From the NCBI GenBank assembly GCA_900759045.1, contig CAAETU010000045.1:1-30967 (forward strand): a stretch of 30,967 nucleotides of DNA, given 5' to 3'. The notes beneath the pieces are model-generated. The model searched no databases. It worked only from the letters and a program-made list of their open reading frames with translations, and had not been told where the DNA came from. The first letter of the stretch is position 1; every line of letters begins with the position of its first letter. The stretch is from an uncultured Collinsella sp. Lineage in GTDB: Bacteria > Actinomycetota > Coriobacteriia > Coriobacteriales > Coriobacteriaceae. A program made the translations under genes and the position numbers. Of the stretch, positions 9,050 through 17,411 are shown in pieces.

Positions 9050-10681
9050 TTACTCCTCGGAACCGTCCTCACCAGCAGCCTTATTCTGCTGATCGAGTTT
9101 ATGCTTACCGCTCACAATAGACGTGGCGCCCAGCGTGGCCAGGCTTGCGCTGGCAAGGCTCGCCATCACGATGAGGTCACCCGTCTTGGGCATATTGCCG
9201 CCCGAGGCCTTGGTCGTCGTGGTGGTCGTAGTCGTCGTGGTGGTGGTAGTAGCACCACCCTTATCCCCAGCCTTCTGAGCATCGGCGTCGGACTGTCTCG
9301 CGCCCTCATCGGCGGCATCGGAACCGGAACCCTGGTCAGACGCCCCCTCATCAGAAGAAGAGCCACCGTTAATGCCAGCCGTCAAAGAAGATCCAAGCAT
9401 GGAGCCAAGCTGCTCGCTGGTAGAAGGCTTATTTTCCGTCGAGGAATCGCCGGCATTGGATACCTCACTCGAACCGCCCTCGGAAGCATCGGAGCCAGAA
9501 CCGTTAGAGGAGGCAGCATCGGCAGCGGAATCGCCAGCGCCGTTGGAAGCGCCCGCATCGGTAGAGCCAGATGTCGCACCATCCGTAGCGCCGTCGGGGC
9601 CAGAAGTCGACGAATCGCCAGAAGCGCCACCGGCCGCGGTGCCACCAGACGTAGCCCCACCGTTACCGGCATCATTGCTGCCCGTATCAGTTGAGGGCGC
9701 ATCCACACCGCCACTATCGCTCACATCGCCATCGGTACCAGGCGTCGGTGCGGCGGGAGCGGCGGGCGCCATGCTCGGACCGGGCGCCGGCGCGGGCTCA
9801 GGATCCACAGGCGTTGCCGCGGCAGCCTCGTCCTCGGCAATATAGACCAGGCAATCCTTGAGCTCATTGCGGTAGCGGTTCTTCCAGCCCTCGTGATACT
9901 GGGGCTGGCTTGCATACTTGGTCGCCACGTTATTGACCACGCTGTTGGAAAGCGCCGTCACAAACTCGCGGTCCGTCATGCTGTTGGAGAGGTTTGCCCA
10001 GCGGAAGAAGTCTTTGCAGCCACCGGTGCCGCACATGTTGGTGATACTCCACACCATGCCCTTGACGCAGTCGGCACGGCCGGAGATATCAATGCCAAGA
10101 GCGCTCTTGAGCCACGCCTCGGTCACCGCATAGTACGAGTTATACGCATAGGCATCCTGCAGCGCCGAGAACTCAGCAGGGTCGGTGTTATAAGCACCCT
10201 GGAAGGCCTCCTGCGCAATACAACCCAGCTCGGTGAGCTGGCCGTTCGCATACATGGGGTTTTTCGCGTTGGAAATCTCGCTGCCGCGATCGATCGCAGC
10301 CTTAAGCATGCCGTACTTGGCAGAATCGTAGTTATAGACCTGCTTCATAAACGGAATGAGCGACCAGCGGCGATCGAACTGATAATAGCCCAGCGCGTTA
10401 TAGCCGTCGCCATACGAAAAGCCCTGGTTATAGTTGCCGTGGCTCTCATATTTGGTGAAGTACTTCATCTCGACAGTCACGTTGACAAACGAGACCCCCT
10501 GAACCGACCTCAGCACACCCGAAAAAGACTGCTGGGTGTAAAGGCCCTTATCGATATCGGTGGCATCCGAGGCAACACCCGGCGTGGGCTCCTCGGCAAC
10601 AGCAGTCACAGGCGCGGCAACGGCGCCAAACGAAAGCGCCAGCGTCAGGCCCGCCACAATCGCGGAATGCTTGGGCTGCAT
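9050..10681 (-). CDS. Sortase-anchored surface protein with lysozyme-like N-terminal domain
   Basis: A 543-residue wall-anchored protein. A signal peptide (1-~29, ending VTAVAEE) precedes a folded domain (~45-285). That domain contains TKYESHGNYNQG and ALGYYQFDRRW, a pattern like phage-tail and secreted lysozyme domains, with E79 as candidate catalytic acid. This identity is tentative. A long Ala/Gly/Ser/Asp linker (~290-475) and a run of 13 Thr (codons at 9212-9250) follow, as in surface stalks. The C-terminus has MPKTG (497-501), a hydrophobic helix and SGKHK, i.e. a sorting signal with Met in place of Leu. The tail is longer and more acidic (EDGSEE) than usual. The ATG at 10681 is preceded by GGGAGGA. 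No sortase gene is in view. Confidence 0.82.
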   Translation of the reverse strand: MQPKHSAIVAGLTLALSFGAVAAPVTAVAEEPTPGVASDATDIDKGLYTQQSFSGVLRSVQGVSFVNVTVEMKYFTKYESHGNYNQGFSYGDGYNALGYYQFDRRWSLIPFMKQVYNYDSAKYGMLKAAIDRGSEISNAKNPMYANGQLTELGCIAQEAFQGAYNTDPAEFSALQDAYAYNSYYAVTEAWLKSALGIDISGRADCVKGMVWSITNMCGTGGCKDFFRWANLSNSMTDREFVTALSNSVVNNVATKYASQPQYHEGWKNRYRNELKDCLVYIAEDEAAAATPVDPEPAPAPGPSMAPAAPAAPTPGTDGDVSDSGGVDAPSTDTGSNDAGNGGATSGGTAAGGASGDSSTSGPDGATDGATSGSTDAGASNGAGDSAADAASSNGSGSDASEGGSSEVSNAGDSSTENKPSTSEQLGSMLGSSLTAGINGGSSSDEGASDQGSGSDAADEGARQSDADAQKAGDKGGATTTTTTTTTTTTTKASGGNMPKTGDLIVMASLASASLATLGATSIVSGKHKLDQQNKAAGEDGSEE

Positions 10682-10809
10682 AAGATCCTCCCTGCATTGG
10701 TGTAGTTAAAGTGCAGTTTGCAAAGATGAATCTAAGTATTGCAGCTCACCCGCTGTTGCACAACAACCCCTCGGTAAACGGCAACTACCCTCCGCGAAAT
10801 CTTAAGGAA

Positions 10810-11229
10810 TTAAACAAACTGGTCGTCGGGCGCCATCAGAAGCTCGCCGTAACGCTCCATCAGTCCGTCCCTCAACTGGCAGAAAGCGGGAATATAGGCG
10901 TTCAAGATGCGCTGAATCAAATCTCGAGCGAGCTTGTTGTCATAGATATGAACGTTCGTATTGCGGTCTCTGAGCATATCTAGCCAGGCTGCCTCATCAA
11001 TAAAGTCATAGAATCGGTAGGACTCCTTCAAGATGGCACGAGGAGACCCCGACGCGGCAAGCGTGGCACCCTCATACTCGAGCAGACGCTTAAGGAGCTT
11101 CCAGCTCAGTTCAAATTGAAGATTGAACTTATTAATCAATCCACTCTGAACAAAATCATTATTGAGATCCTGATTGGGCGCATCCTCAAGATTCGCCAAA
11201 GCGCTGGCAAAGTTCTCATATTTTTTCAT
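10810..11229 (-). CDS. hepT: HEPN toxin of an MntA/HepT-type (HI0074-like) toxin-antitoxin pair
   Basis: A 139-residue all-helical HEPN protein of the nucleotidyltransferase-substrate-binding (HI0074/HepT) type. In characterised HepT/MntA systems the HEPN protein is an RNase toxin, and its partner silences it by transferring AMP to a tyrosine. The defining RX4HXY motif is intact: R89, H94 and Y96 in RNTNVHIY. I start at the ATG at 11229 (MKKYENF). Extending upstream to 11301 would run across the partner gene and add residues unlike the family. It overlaps mntA by 14 bases and has no strong ribosome binding site of its own, so translation is likely coupled. The symbol follows family use; no toxicity can be shown here. 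Confidence 0.8.
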   Translation of the reverse strand: MKKYENFASALANLEDAPNQDLNNDFVQSGLINKFNLQFELSWKLLKRLLEYEGATLAASGSPRAILKESYRFYDFIDEAAWLDMLRDRNTNVHIYDNKLARDLIQRILNAYIPAFCQLRDGLMERYGELLMAPDDQFV

Positions 11230-11503
11230 ACAGGACCACACCATCCCTGGCAATTTCATCGAGCAATTGCTGCGATAAGGACTCGTCGAGATTGACGACA
11301 TCTACATCTAAAAGAGTATCAAGACGCTCATCGATCAAATATGAGAAACGGCCGAAATCCCGGCAACCTGCTACGGCGATGTCAATATCGCTCTTGGGCA
11401 AGTTGTCGCCTCGAGCACGAGAACCAAACAACACGACCTTCTCGGTGTCACATTCCCGAGCAAAAACTTCGATTTGTTTGTACACCTTGTCAAGAGATGC
11501 CAT
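11216..11503 (-). CDS. mntA: Minimal nucleotidyltransferase antitoxin (MntA-like)
   Basis: A 95-residue MNT-fold nucleotidyltransferase. The family motif GSX10DXD is intact: G27-S28 in LFGSRARGD, then D39 and D41 in SDIDIAV. These are the residues that bind metal and ATP and, in characterised systems, AMPylate the HEPN partner. I prefer the ATG at 11503 because GGGG of the preceding gene's TAGGGG sits five bases upstream; the GTG at 11509 would be too close to it. The gene begins eight bases after the rrf2 stop and overlaps hepT, in antitoxin-toxin order. No promoter space separates it from rrf2, so all three probably share a transcript. Confidence 0.82.
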   Translation of the reverse strand: MASLDKVYKQIEVFARECDTEKVVLFGSRARGDNLPKSDIDIAVAGCRDFGRFSYLIDERLDTLLDVDVVNLDESLSQQLLDEIARDGVVLYEKI

Positions 11504-11511
11504 TTGCACCC

Positions 11512-11943
11512 CTACAGCTTAATGTCAAAGTTGATCTCGGGGACGGCGGCTAGGTCGGCCAACGTCACGCCGTCGACGTACTTTTCGATCACGTCGTCCA
11601 GACCGCGCCAGAACTTGACGGTCGAGCAAAGATCACTGCGGGTACAGCTGTTGTCGATGCCATCGCACGCCACCGGAGCCGTGCTGCCCTCAACGGCACG
11701 CAGGATGTCGCCAGCACGCACCTCGACGGGGTCCTTGGCCATCATGTAGCCGCCGCCCTTGCCGCGCACGCTCTTAAGCAGGCCCGCCTTCATGAGCGGA
11801 CGAACCAGCTGCTCCAAATACTTTTGCGAGATATGCTCGCGGTCGGCGACCTCGCGCAGGGCGATTTTGCCCTCGACGTCACCAAGCGCTGCGATATAGA
11901 TCATCAGCCGGAGGGCATAGCGGCCCTTAGAAGAAATGAGCAT
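11512..11943 (-). CDS. Rrf2-family transcriptional regulator, probable Fe-S sensor of the suf operon
   Basis: A 143-residue winged-helix regulator of the Rrf2/IscR family. The N-terminus (MLISSKGRYALRLMIYIAALG) and wing (VRGKGGGYMMAK) are typical. Three cysteines in ACDGIDNSCTRSDLC are spaced C-x6-C-x5-C, close to the cluster-binding trio of IscR-type sensors, so [2Fe-2S] sensing is likely. The ATG at 11941-11943 is preceded by GAGAGGGTAGGT. An upstream in-frame start at 11994 would run into the operator region and is rejected. It is divergent from sufCBDSU with paired operator-like motifs between them, arguing that it controls both directions and itself. Downstream it leads into mntA-hepT. 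Whether it represses or activates cannot be read from sequence. Confidence 0.9.
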   Translation of the reverse strand: MLISSKGRYALRLMIYIAALGDVEGKIALREVADREHISQKYLEQLVRPLMKAGLLKSVRGKGGGYMMAKDPVEVRAGDILRAVEGSTAPVACDGIDNSCTRSDLCSTVKFWRGLDDVIEKYVDGVTLADLAAVPEINFDIKL

Positions 11944-11964
11944 ACCTACCCTCTCATCGTTACC

Positions 11965-11992
11965 GGGACAAAATACCAGGTTTGTTTGTCCC
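11965..11992 (+). promoter_or_regulatory. Operator-like site 1 in the rrf2-suf divergent region
   Basis: A 28-bp dyad: GGGACAAA (11965-11972), 12 bases, TTTGTCCC (11985-11992). Its internal part CAGGTTTGTTTG (11977-11988) is repeated exactly, inverted, at 12012-12023. It is the likely binding site of the adjacent Rrf2 regulator. Confidence 0.65.
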
Positions 11993-12007
11993 AAATCTTA
12001 TGCACGC

Positions 12008-12036
12008 GGGGCAAACAAACCTGATTATTATGTCCC
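12008..12036 (-). promoter_or_regulatory. Operator-like site 2, inverted copy of site 1
   Basis: Read on the minus strand it begins GGGACATAATAATCAG and ends GTTTGTTTGCCCC. It aligns along its whole length with site 1 (one-base gap, a few mismatches). Fifteen bases separate the two copies. The pair lies between the divergent rrf2 and sufC starts. Confidence 0.65.
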
Positions 12037-12165
12037 GCATCTAAAAAGTCGAGTGGATTAGTCGGGTTTTCCCTTGACTAACGCCGAACCCATAGTAACT
12101 TTATTCCGAGAAGATTCCTAGGGTTTAGTACACCTATGAATACACCATATACAGAGAGGGACAGC

Positions 12166-12966
12166 ATGAGCGCAAATCCGCTGCTTTCCATCGAAGGTCT
12201 GACCGCCTCCGTGGACGAAAAGACCATCCTCCACAACGTCAACCTCAACGTCGCCGCCGGCGAGACCCACGTGCTGATGGGACCCAACGGCGCCGGCAAG
12301 TCCACCCTCGGTCATCTGGTCATGGGCGACCCCGTCTACACCGTGCAGAACGGCCGCATCGTCTTTGACGGCCAGGACATCACCGAGCTCACCACCGACA
12401 AGCGCTCGCGCGCCGGCCTGTTCCTGAGCTTCCAGGCCCCAGTCGAGATCCCGGGCGTGCCGCTGTCGAGCTTTTTGCGCGCCAGCATCGCCGGCCGCCC
12501 CGGCCTAGAGATGAAGGGCAAGGAGTTCCGCCGTCGCGTCAAGGAGCTCGCGGCCGAGCTCAACATGGACACCGCCTACCTCAACCGTGAGCTGGGCGTG
12601 GGCTTCTCGGGCGGCGAGAAAAAGAAGGTCGAGATGCTCCAGCTTCTGCTGCTGCAGCCCAAGCTCGCCATCCTGGACGAAACCGACTCCGGTCTGGACG
12701 TCGATGCCCTGTCCACCGTCAGCCACGGCATGGACGCCTACCGCAAGAGCTGCGACGGCTCCATGCTCATCATCACGCACAACACGCGCATCCTGGAGCA
12801 CCTGGATGTCGACCGCGTCCACGTTATGGTCAAGGGCCATATTGTGCGCGAGGACGACGCCTCGCTGATTCCCTGGATCGACAAGAACGGCTTTGAGACC
12901 TTCGAGCGCGAGGCCGCCGAGCAGCGCGCCCAGGCCGAGGCCGCCGCTGCAGAGCAGCAGGCGTAA
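12166..12966 (+). CDS. sufC: SufC, Fe-S assembly ATPase
   Basis: A 266-residue ABC-type ATPase that works with SufB and SufD in the SUF scaffold complex, driving conformational change during cluster assembly. Walker A GPNGAGKS (39-46), Q-loop SFQAP (88-92), signature FSGGEKKK (147-154, the SufC variant of LSGGQ), Walker B LAILDETDSGLD (167-178) and the switch His in ITH (205) are all present. The start at 12166 is chosen for AGAGGG just upstream and because MSANPLLSIEGL matches family N-termini; an ATG at 12136 adds ten unlikely residues. The C-terminus has an extra Ala/Glu/Gln-rich tail of about 20 residues. It is first gene of the operon; sufB follows after 12 bases. Confidence 0.97.
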   Translation: MSANPLLSIEGLTASVDEKTILHNVNLNVAAGETHVLMGPNGAGKSTLGHLVMGDPVYTVQNGRIVFDGQDITELTTDKRSRAGLFLSFQAPVEIPGVPLSSFLRASIAGRPGLEMKGKEFRRRVKELAAELNMDTAYLNRELGVGFSGGEKKKVEMLQLLLLQPKLAILDETDSGLDVDALSTVSHGMDAYRKSCDGSMLIITHNTRILEHLDVDRVHVMVKGHIVREDDASLIPWIDKNGFETFEREAAEQRAQAEAAAAEQQA

Positions 12967-12978
12967 AGGGGCAATGCA

Positions 12979-14391
12979 ATGACCAAGAACCGCACCGAGG
13001 TCGCGGACATCGACCGCAGCCTCTACGACTTCACCTATGGCGAGGAGGGATTCGAGCGCCTCGACGCCGGCATCACGCCCGACATCGTGCGCGAGATCAG
13101 CGCCAAGAAGGACGAGCCGCAGTGGATGCTTGACCTGCGCCTCAAGTCCCTCGAGATTTTCAACCGCTTCCCCGACCCGACGTGGGGCCCCTCCATCGAG
13201 GGCCTGGACATGGACAACATCGTCACCTACGTCAAGCCCAACACCGACCAAAAGCACGACTGGGAGTCGGTGCCCGACGACATCAAGAGCACCTTTGAGC
13301 GCCTGGGCATCCCCGAGGCCGAGCGCAGCTACCTGGCGGGCGTCGGCGCGCAGTACGACTCCGAGCTGGTCTACCACAACATGCAGGACACCGCTTCCCG
13401 CATGGGCATCGTGTACTCCGGCATCGAGGAGGCGCTGCACGACCCGCAGTGGGAGCCGCTCATCCGCGAGAAGTTCATGACGCTCATCCCGCCCACCGAC
13501 CACAAGTTTGCGGCCCTGCACGGCGCCGTGTGGTCGGGCGGCTCGTTTGTCTACGTGCCCAAGGGCACCAAGCTCGATTTTCCGCTGCAGAGCTACTTCC
13601 GCCTCAACGCCAAGGGCGCCGGTCAGTTTGAGCACACGCTCATCATCGTCGAGGACGATGCCGACCTGCACTTTATCGAGGGTTGCTCCGCGCCCAAGTA
13701 CAACGTGGCCAACCTCCACGCCGGCGCTGTCGAGCTCTTTGTGGGCAAGCGTGCGCACCTGCGCTACTCGACCATCGAGAACTGGTCCAAGAACATGTAC
13801 AACCTCAACACCAAGCGTGCGCGCGTGGACGAGGACGGCGACATCGAGTGGATCAGTGGCTCCTTCGGCAGCCACGTGGGCTACCTCTATCCCATGAGCG
13901 TGCTCAACGGCCGCCGCGCCCGTTCGAGCTTTACCGGCATCACCTTTGCCGGCGCCGGCCAGAACCTCGATACCGGCTGCAAGGTCGTGCTCAACGCGCC
14001 CGAGACATCGGCAACCGTCGAGACCAAGGGCATCTCCAAGAGCGGCGGCATCCAGACCTTCCGCAGCTCCATCGTGGCCACGCCCAAGGCCGAGGGCTCC
14101 AAGGCAACCGTGAGCTGCCAGTCGCTGATGCTCGACGACCAGAGCCGCTCCGACACCATCCCAGCCATGGACATCCGCGCCAAGAACGTCGATATCGGCC
14201 ACGAGGCCACCATCGGTCGCATCGGCGACGACAAGGTGTTCTACCTGATGAGCCGCGGCATCTCGGAGGAAGAGGCCCGCACCATGATCGTCAACGGCTT
14301 TGCCAACCCGGTCTCCAAGGAGCTGCCGCTTGAGTATGCCGTCGAGATGAACAACCTGATCAAGCTCGAGATGGAAGGAGCGATCGGATAA
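12979..14391 (+). CDS. sufB: SufB, Fe-S scaffold subunit
   Basis: A 470-residue SUF scaffold protein on which clusters are built from SufS-derived sulfur, and the usual length for the family. The N-terminal domain includes RNRTEVADIDRSLYDF and PQWMLDLRLKSLEIF. The parallel beta-helix core and the conserved C-terminal block are complete: GHEATIGRIGDDKVFYLMSRGISEEEA near the end includes the conserved Glu after GH. AAAGGGGC lies just before the ATG at 12979. The stop codon shares one base with the sufD start (TAATG). Codon use is strongly GC-biased, producing long false antisense frames on the other strand. Confidence 0.97.
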   Translation: MTKNRTEVADIDRSLYDFTYGEEGFERLDAGITPDIVREISAKKDEPQWMLDLRLKSLEIFNRFPDPTWGPSIEGLDMDNIVTYVKPNTDQKHDWESVPDDIKSTFERLGIPEAERSYLAGVGAQYDSELVYHNMQDTASRMGIVYSGIEEALHDPQWEPLIREKFMTLIPPTDHKFAALHGAVWSGGSFVYVPKGTKLDFPLQSYFRLNAKGAGQFEHTLIIVEDDADLHFIEGCSAPKYNVANLHAGAVELFVGKRAHLRYSTIENWSKNMYNLNTKRARVDEDGDIEWISGSFGSHVGYLYPMSVLNGRRARSSFTGITFAGAGQNLDTGCKVVLNAPETSATVETKGISKSGGIQTFRSSIVATPKAEGSKATVSCQSLMLDDQSRSDTIPAMDIRAKNVDIGHEATIGRIGDDKVFYLMSRGISEEEARTMIVNGFANPVSKELPLEYAVEMNNLIKLEMEGAIG

Positions 14392-15662
14392 TGAAACAGA
14401 CCACGAACACCGCTGTTACCACGCTCGAGCAGGTCAACGCTATGCCGGCCGCCACTTGGGGCTGGCTCAAGATGAACCAGACCAAGCTCGAGCTTTCAGA
14501 CGAGCTTGCCACCGCTCCCGCCGAGGCCGTTGAAGTCGAGGGGCTGGATGAGCAGTTTGCTGGCACGGCCGACGCGTTTAACGCCGCCATGGAGGCCATG
14601 GCCGAGCGCTTCCCCGAGCGCCGCGCCTCCGCCCCCGGCGACGCCGCCGACCGCGCCCGCATCACGCCCGAGACCGAGCTCGACGTGCCCGCAACCTCCG
14701 TCTACCAGGCCGGCGCCATCAAGCTCGAAGAGGAACTCTCCCCTGCCGAAGCCTTCGAGACCGGCATGGGCGAGGCCGCCTACACCTACCTGGCCGACCA
14801 TGCCACCAAGCGCATCGTCATCGACGTGTCCGCATACCAGCACGCCACTGTTAGTGTGCGCGTGAGCGGTGTCGACGCCGCCGCGGCCATCGCCGCTATC
14901 GATGTCGTCGCCCGTCCGCAGGCAACGCTCGACCTCGCTCTAGCCCTAGACTCCCCTGTCAACGGCCAAGGCGTCGTGGGCTCCGTGCTGCGGGTGTGCG
15001 CTCACGAGTACGCCACCGTCAACGTGACCTGCACGCAGACGCTCGACGACAGCTGGATCGCACTCGACGACACCGGCCTGTTCTTGGACGAGGGCGCGCG
15101 CGTCAACGTGCAGCACACCGTCCTGGGTGCCGGCGCCAGCGCCACCGGCCTTGCCGGCGACCTTCTGGGCGACACCGCCAAGGTAACGATCGATACCGAT
15201 TACCTAGGTGCCCGCGAGCAGGTGCGCGATTTTAACTACGAGCTGCGCCACCGCGGCCGCAAGACCGAGTGCGAGATCGACGCCAACGGCGTGCTGACCG
15301 GCACGTCCAAGAAGGTCTACCGCGGCACCATCGACCTCGTGCACGGCTGCAAGGGTGCCGTCGGCACCGAGCGCGAAACGGTGCTGCTGGCCAACAAGGG
15401 CGTCGACAACAAGACCGTTCCCGTCATCCTCTGCGACGAGGACGACGTCGCCGGCAACCACGGCGCCACCATCGGCCACGTCCGCGACGAGCAGCTGTTC
15501 TATCTCGCCTGCCGCGGCCTTGACCAAAACGCCGCCGAGGACCTGTTCATCCGCGCCAAGCTGGAGGACGCCGCACTTTCCGCGACCGACGAGCGCACCC
15601 GCGCCGCCGTCGTCCGTCTGGGCAACAACCTGATCGATAACTTTGAGGAGGAGCTCGCATGA
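14391..15662 (+). CDS. sufD: SufD, Fe-S scaffold partner
   Basis: A 423-residue paralogue of SufB that completes the SufBC2D complex. The C-terminal beta-helix and terminal helix are clear: GNHGATIGHVRDEQLFYLACRGLDQNAAEDLFIRAKL, which places the conserved His of SufD in the GATIGH block. The N-terminal ~150 residues are divergent and Ala/Glu-rich, as usual for SufD. It starts inside the sufB stop (TAATG) and its own TGA overlaps the sufS ATG by four bases, so translation is coupled across three genes. Confidence 0.94.
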   Translation: MKQTTNTAVTTLEQVNAMPAATWGWLKMNQTKLELSDELATAPAEAVEVEGLDEQFAGTADAFNAAMEAMAERFPERRASAPGDAADRARITPETELDVPATSVYQAGAIKLEEELSPAEAFETGMGEAAYTYLADHATKRIVIDVSAYQHATVSVRVSGVDAAAAIAAIDVVARPQATLDLALALDSPVNGQGVVGSVLRVCAHEYATVNVTCTQTLDDSWIALDDTGLFLDEGARVNVQHTVLGAGASATGLAGDLLGDTAKVTIDTDYLGAREQVRDFNYELRHRGRKTECEIDANGVLTGTSKKVYRGTIDLVHGCKGAVGTERETVLLANKGVDNKTVPVILCDEDDVAGNHGATIGHVRDEQLFYLACRGLDQNAAEDLFIRAKLEDAALSATDERTRAAVVRLGNNLIDNFEEELA

Positions 15663-16984
15663 TCGACACCGAGCACGTTAAATGCGATACCTGTACTGCC
15701 CCCGAGCCCATGGAGCTCGACGCCAGCGACGAGGCCTCGCGCGGCTGGCCTACCGTCGACATCGAGACCAATCCCTACAAGGCGCAGTTCCCGCTGTTCC
15801 AGCAGCACCCCGAGATCGCCTTCCTCGATAGCGCCGCCACCGCGCAGCGCCCCGCCTGCGTGCTCGACGCCGAGCGCGACTTCTACCAGCGTATGAACGC
15901 CAATCCCCTGCGCGGCCTGTACTCGCTGTCCGTCGAGGCCACCGAGGGCATCGCGAAGGTGCGCCAGCAGATCGCCAACCTCATCGGCGCTTCCCAGGCC
16001 GATGAGATCGTCTTCACCCGCAACACGAGCGAGTCGCTCAACCTGGTCGCCAAGAGCTTTGCGCCCACGGTGCTGGAGCCCGGCGACGAGGTCGTCATCA
16101 CCATCATGGAGCACCACTCCAACCTAATCCCGTGGCAACAGGTCTGCCGCGAAACCGGTGCCAAACTCGTCTATCTCTACCCCACCAAGACCGGCCAGCT
16201 CACCACCGAGGAGGTTCTGTCCAAGGTGGGCCCCAAGACCAAGATCTTGGCCGTGGGTCAGGTCTCTAACGTGCTGGGCGTCGAGAACCCGGTCAAGAAC
16301 CTCGGCAAGCTCGTACACAAGTACGGCGGCTATCTGGTCGTCGACGGCGCACAGTCGCTGCCACACATGCCGGTCGATGTGGCCGACCTGGGAGCCGACT
16401 TCTTTGCCTTTAGCGCGCACAAGGCCATGGGCCCCATGGGCATCGGCGTGCTGTGGGGCAAGATGGACCTGCTCAACGCCATGCCGCCCATGCTTACCGG
16501 CGGCGAGATGATCGACTCGGTCACCGAGCAGGACGCCGTCTGGGCGCCCGTCCCCGAGAAATTCGAGGCCGGCACGCAGGACGCCGCCGGCATCTTCGCC
16601 ACGGGCGCGGCGCTTGACTACCTGGTCAACACGGTAGGCTACGAAAACATCCAGGCACGCGAGCAGGCACTCGTCCACTACCTGATGGGCGAGCTCATGC
16701 AGCTCGACTTTGTCCAGATCATCGGCTCCATCTATTGGGACAACCATCACGGCGTTGTGAGCTTTAACGTCCACGGCATCCACCCGCACGATGTCGCGAG
16801 CATCATGGACATGGACGGCGTCTGCATCCGCGCCGGCCACCACTGCGCGCAGCCGCTGCTCACCTGGCTGGGCGTCGAGAACCTCGCCTGCTGCCGCGCC
16901 AGCGTGGCCTTCTACAACGACAAGGCCGATATCGACAAGTTCATCGCCGGCCTGCATCACGTTTGGAGCACGTTCAATGGGTAA
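15659..16984 (+). CDS. sufS: SufS, group II cysteine desulfurase
   Basis: A 441-residue PLP enzyme that removes sulfur from cysteine and passes it to SufU. The start of the core, FLDSAATAQRP, is at 55-65, the PLP lysine is K255 in SAHKAMGP, and the catalytic cysteine is C396 in RAGHHCAQP, the group II signature. The protein has about 35 extra residues before the usual beginning, including KCDTC (8-12), a CxxC pair not standard in SufS. The ATG overlaps the sufD stop and there is no better start nearby, so the extension seems real. It overlaps sufU by eight bases, consistent with SufS-SufU partnership. Confidence 0.96.
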   Translation: MIDTEHVKCDTCTAPEPMELDASDEASRGWPTVDIETNPYKAQFPLFQQHPEIAFLDSAATAQRPACVLDAERDFYQRMNANPLRGLYSLSVEATEGIAKVRQQIANLIGASQADEIVFTRNTSESLNLVAKSFAPTVLEPGDEVVITIMEHHSNLIPWQQVCRETGAKLVYLYPTKTGQLTTEEVLSKVGPKTKILAVGQVSNVLGVENPVKNLGKLVHKYGGYLVVDGAQSLPHMPVDVADLGADFFAFSAHKAMGPMGIGVLWGKMDLLNAMPPMLTGGEMIDSVTEQDAVWAPVPEKFEAGTQDAAGIFATGAALDYLVNTVGYENIQAREQALVHYLMGELMQLDFVQIIGSIYWDNHHGVVSFNVHGIHPHDVASIMDMDGVCIRAGHHCAQPLLTWLGVENLACCRASVAFYNDKADIDKFIAGLHHVWSTFNG

Positions 16985-17411
16985 TCTATACACCTCCACC
17001 ACGTTTATGGAGCACAACTCGCACCCCGACTATAAGTACGAGATGGACGCCCCCACGCACGAGCACGAAGGCATCAACCCCAGCTGCGGCGACGAGCTCA
17101 CCTTGCAGCTGCGTGTCGAGAACGGCGTGATCGAGGAGGCCTCGTTTACCGGTCACGGCTGCGCCATCAGCCAGGCCAGCGCCGATATCATGGCCGACCT
17201 CATCACCGGCGAGACGGTCAAGGAGGCTCGTCGTCTGGCAGGGCTTTTCCTCGCCATGATCCGTGGCGAGCAGCTCTCCGAGGAAGACCTGGAAGATCTG
17301 GACGAGGCCGCCCAGCTCCAGGACATCTCACACATGCCCGCCCGCGTCAAATGCGCCGAGCTCGCCTGGCGCACCCTCGACGGCATGCTCACGGGACAAA
17401 ATAATCAGTAA
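16977..17411 (+). CDS. sufU: SufU, zinc-dependent sulfurtransferase
   Basis: A 144-residue SufU protein that accepts the persulfide sulfur from SufS through a zinc-swapping mechanism; it replaces SufE in Gram-positive SUF systems. The zinc and sulfur ligands are present: C37 and D39 in SCGDE, C62 in GHGCAIS and C126 in RVKCAEL. The region around 80-110 has the insertion typical of SufU and absent from IscU. Start at the ATG at 16977, inside the end of sufS. A longer frame beginning at 16791 is only the shadow of sufS. The final codons (GQNNQ-stop) coincide with a third copy of the operator-like motif. Confidence 0.95.
   Translation: MGNLYTSTTFMEHNSHPDYKYEMDAPTHEHEGINPSCGDELTLQLRVENGVIEEASFTGHGCAISQASADIMADLITGETVKEARRLAGLFLAMIRGEQLSEEDLEDLDEAAQLQDISHMPARVKCAELAWRTLDGMLTGQNNQ

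Noticed and set aside
9200..9700. Repetitive DNA resembling an array (CRISPR or minisatellite)
   Set aside because: The repetition follows codons of the Ser/Gly/Ala/Thr-rich linker; there are no regular repeats and spacers.
12074..12102. TTGACT as -35 of the suf promoter
   Set aside because: No acceptable -10 lies 16-18 bases downstream, so the suf start site could not be placed.
12505..14202. 565-codon open frame antisense to sufC/sufB
   Set aside because: It mirrors GC-rich codon periodicity of sufC and sufB and has a Val/Gly/Ala/His-rich composition with no domain.
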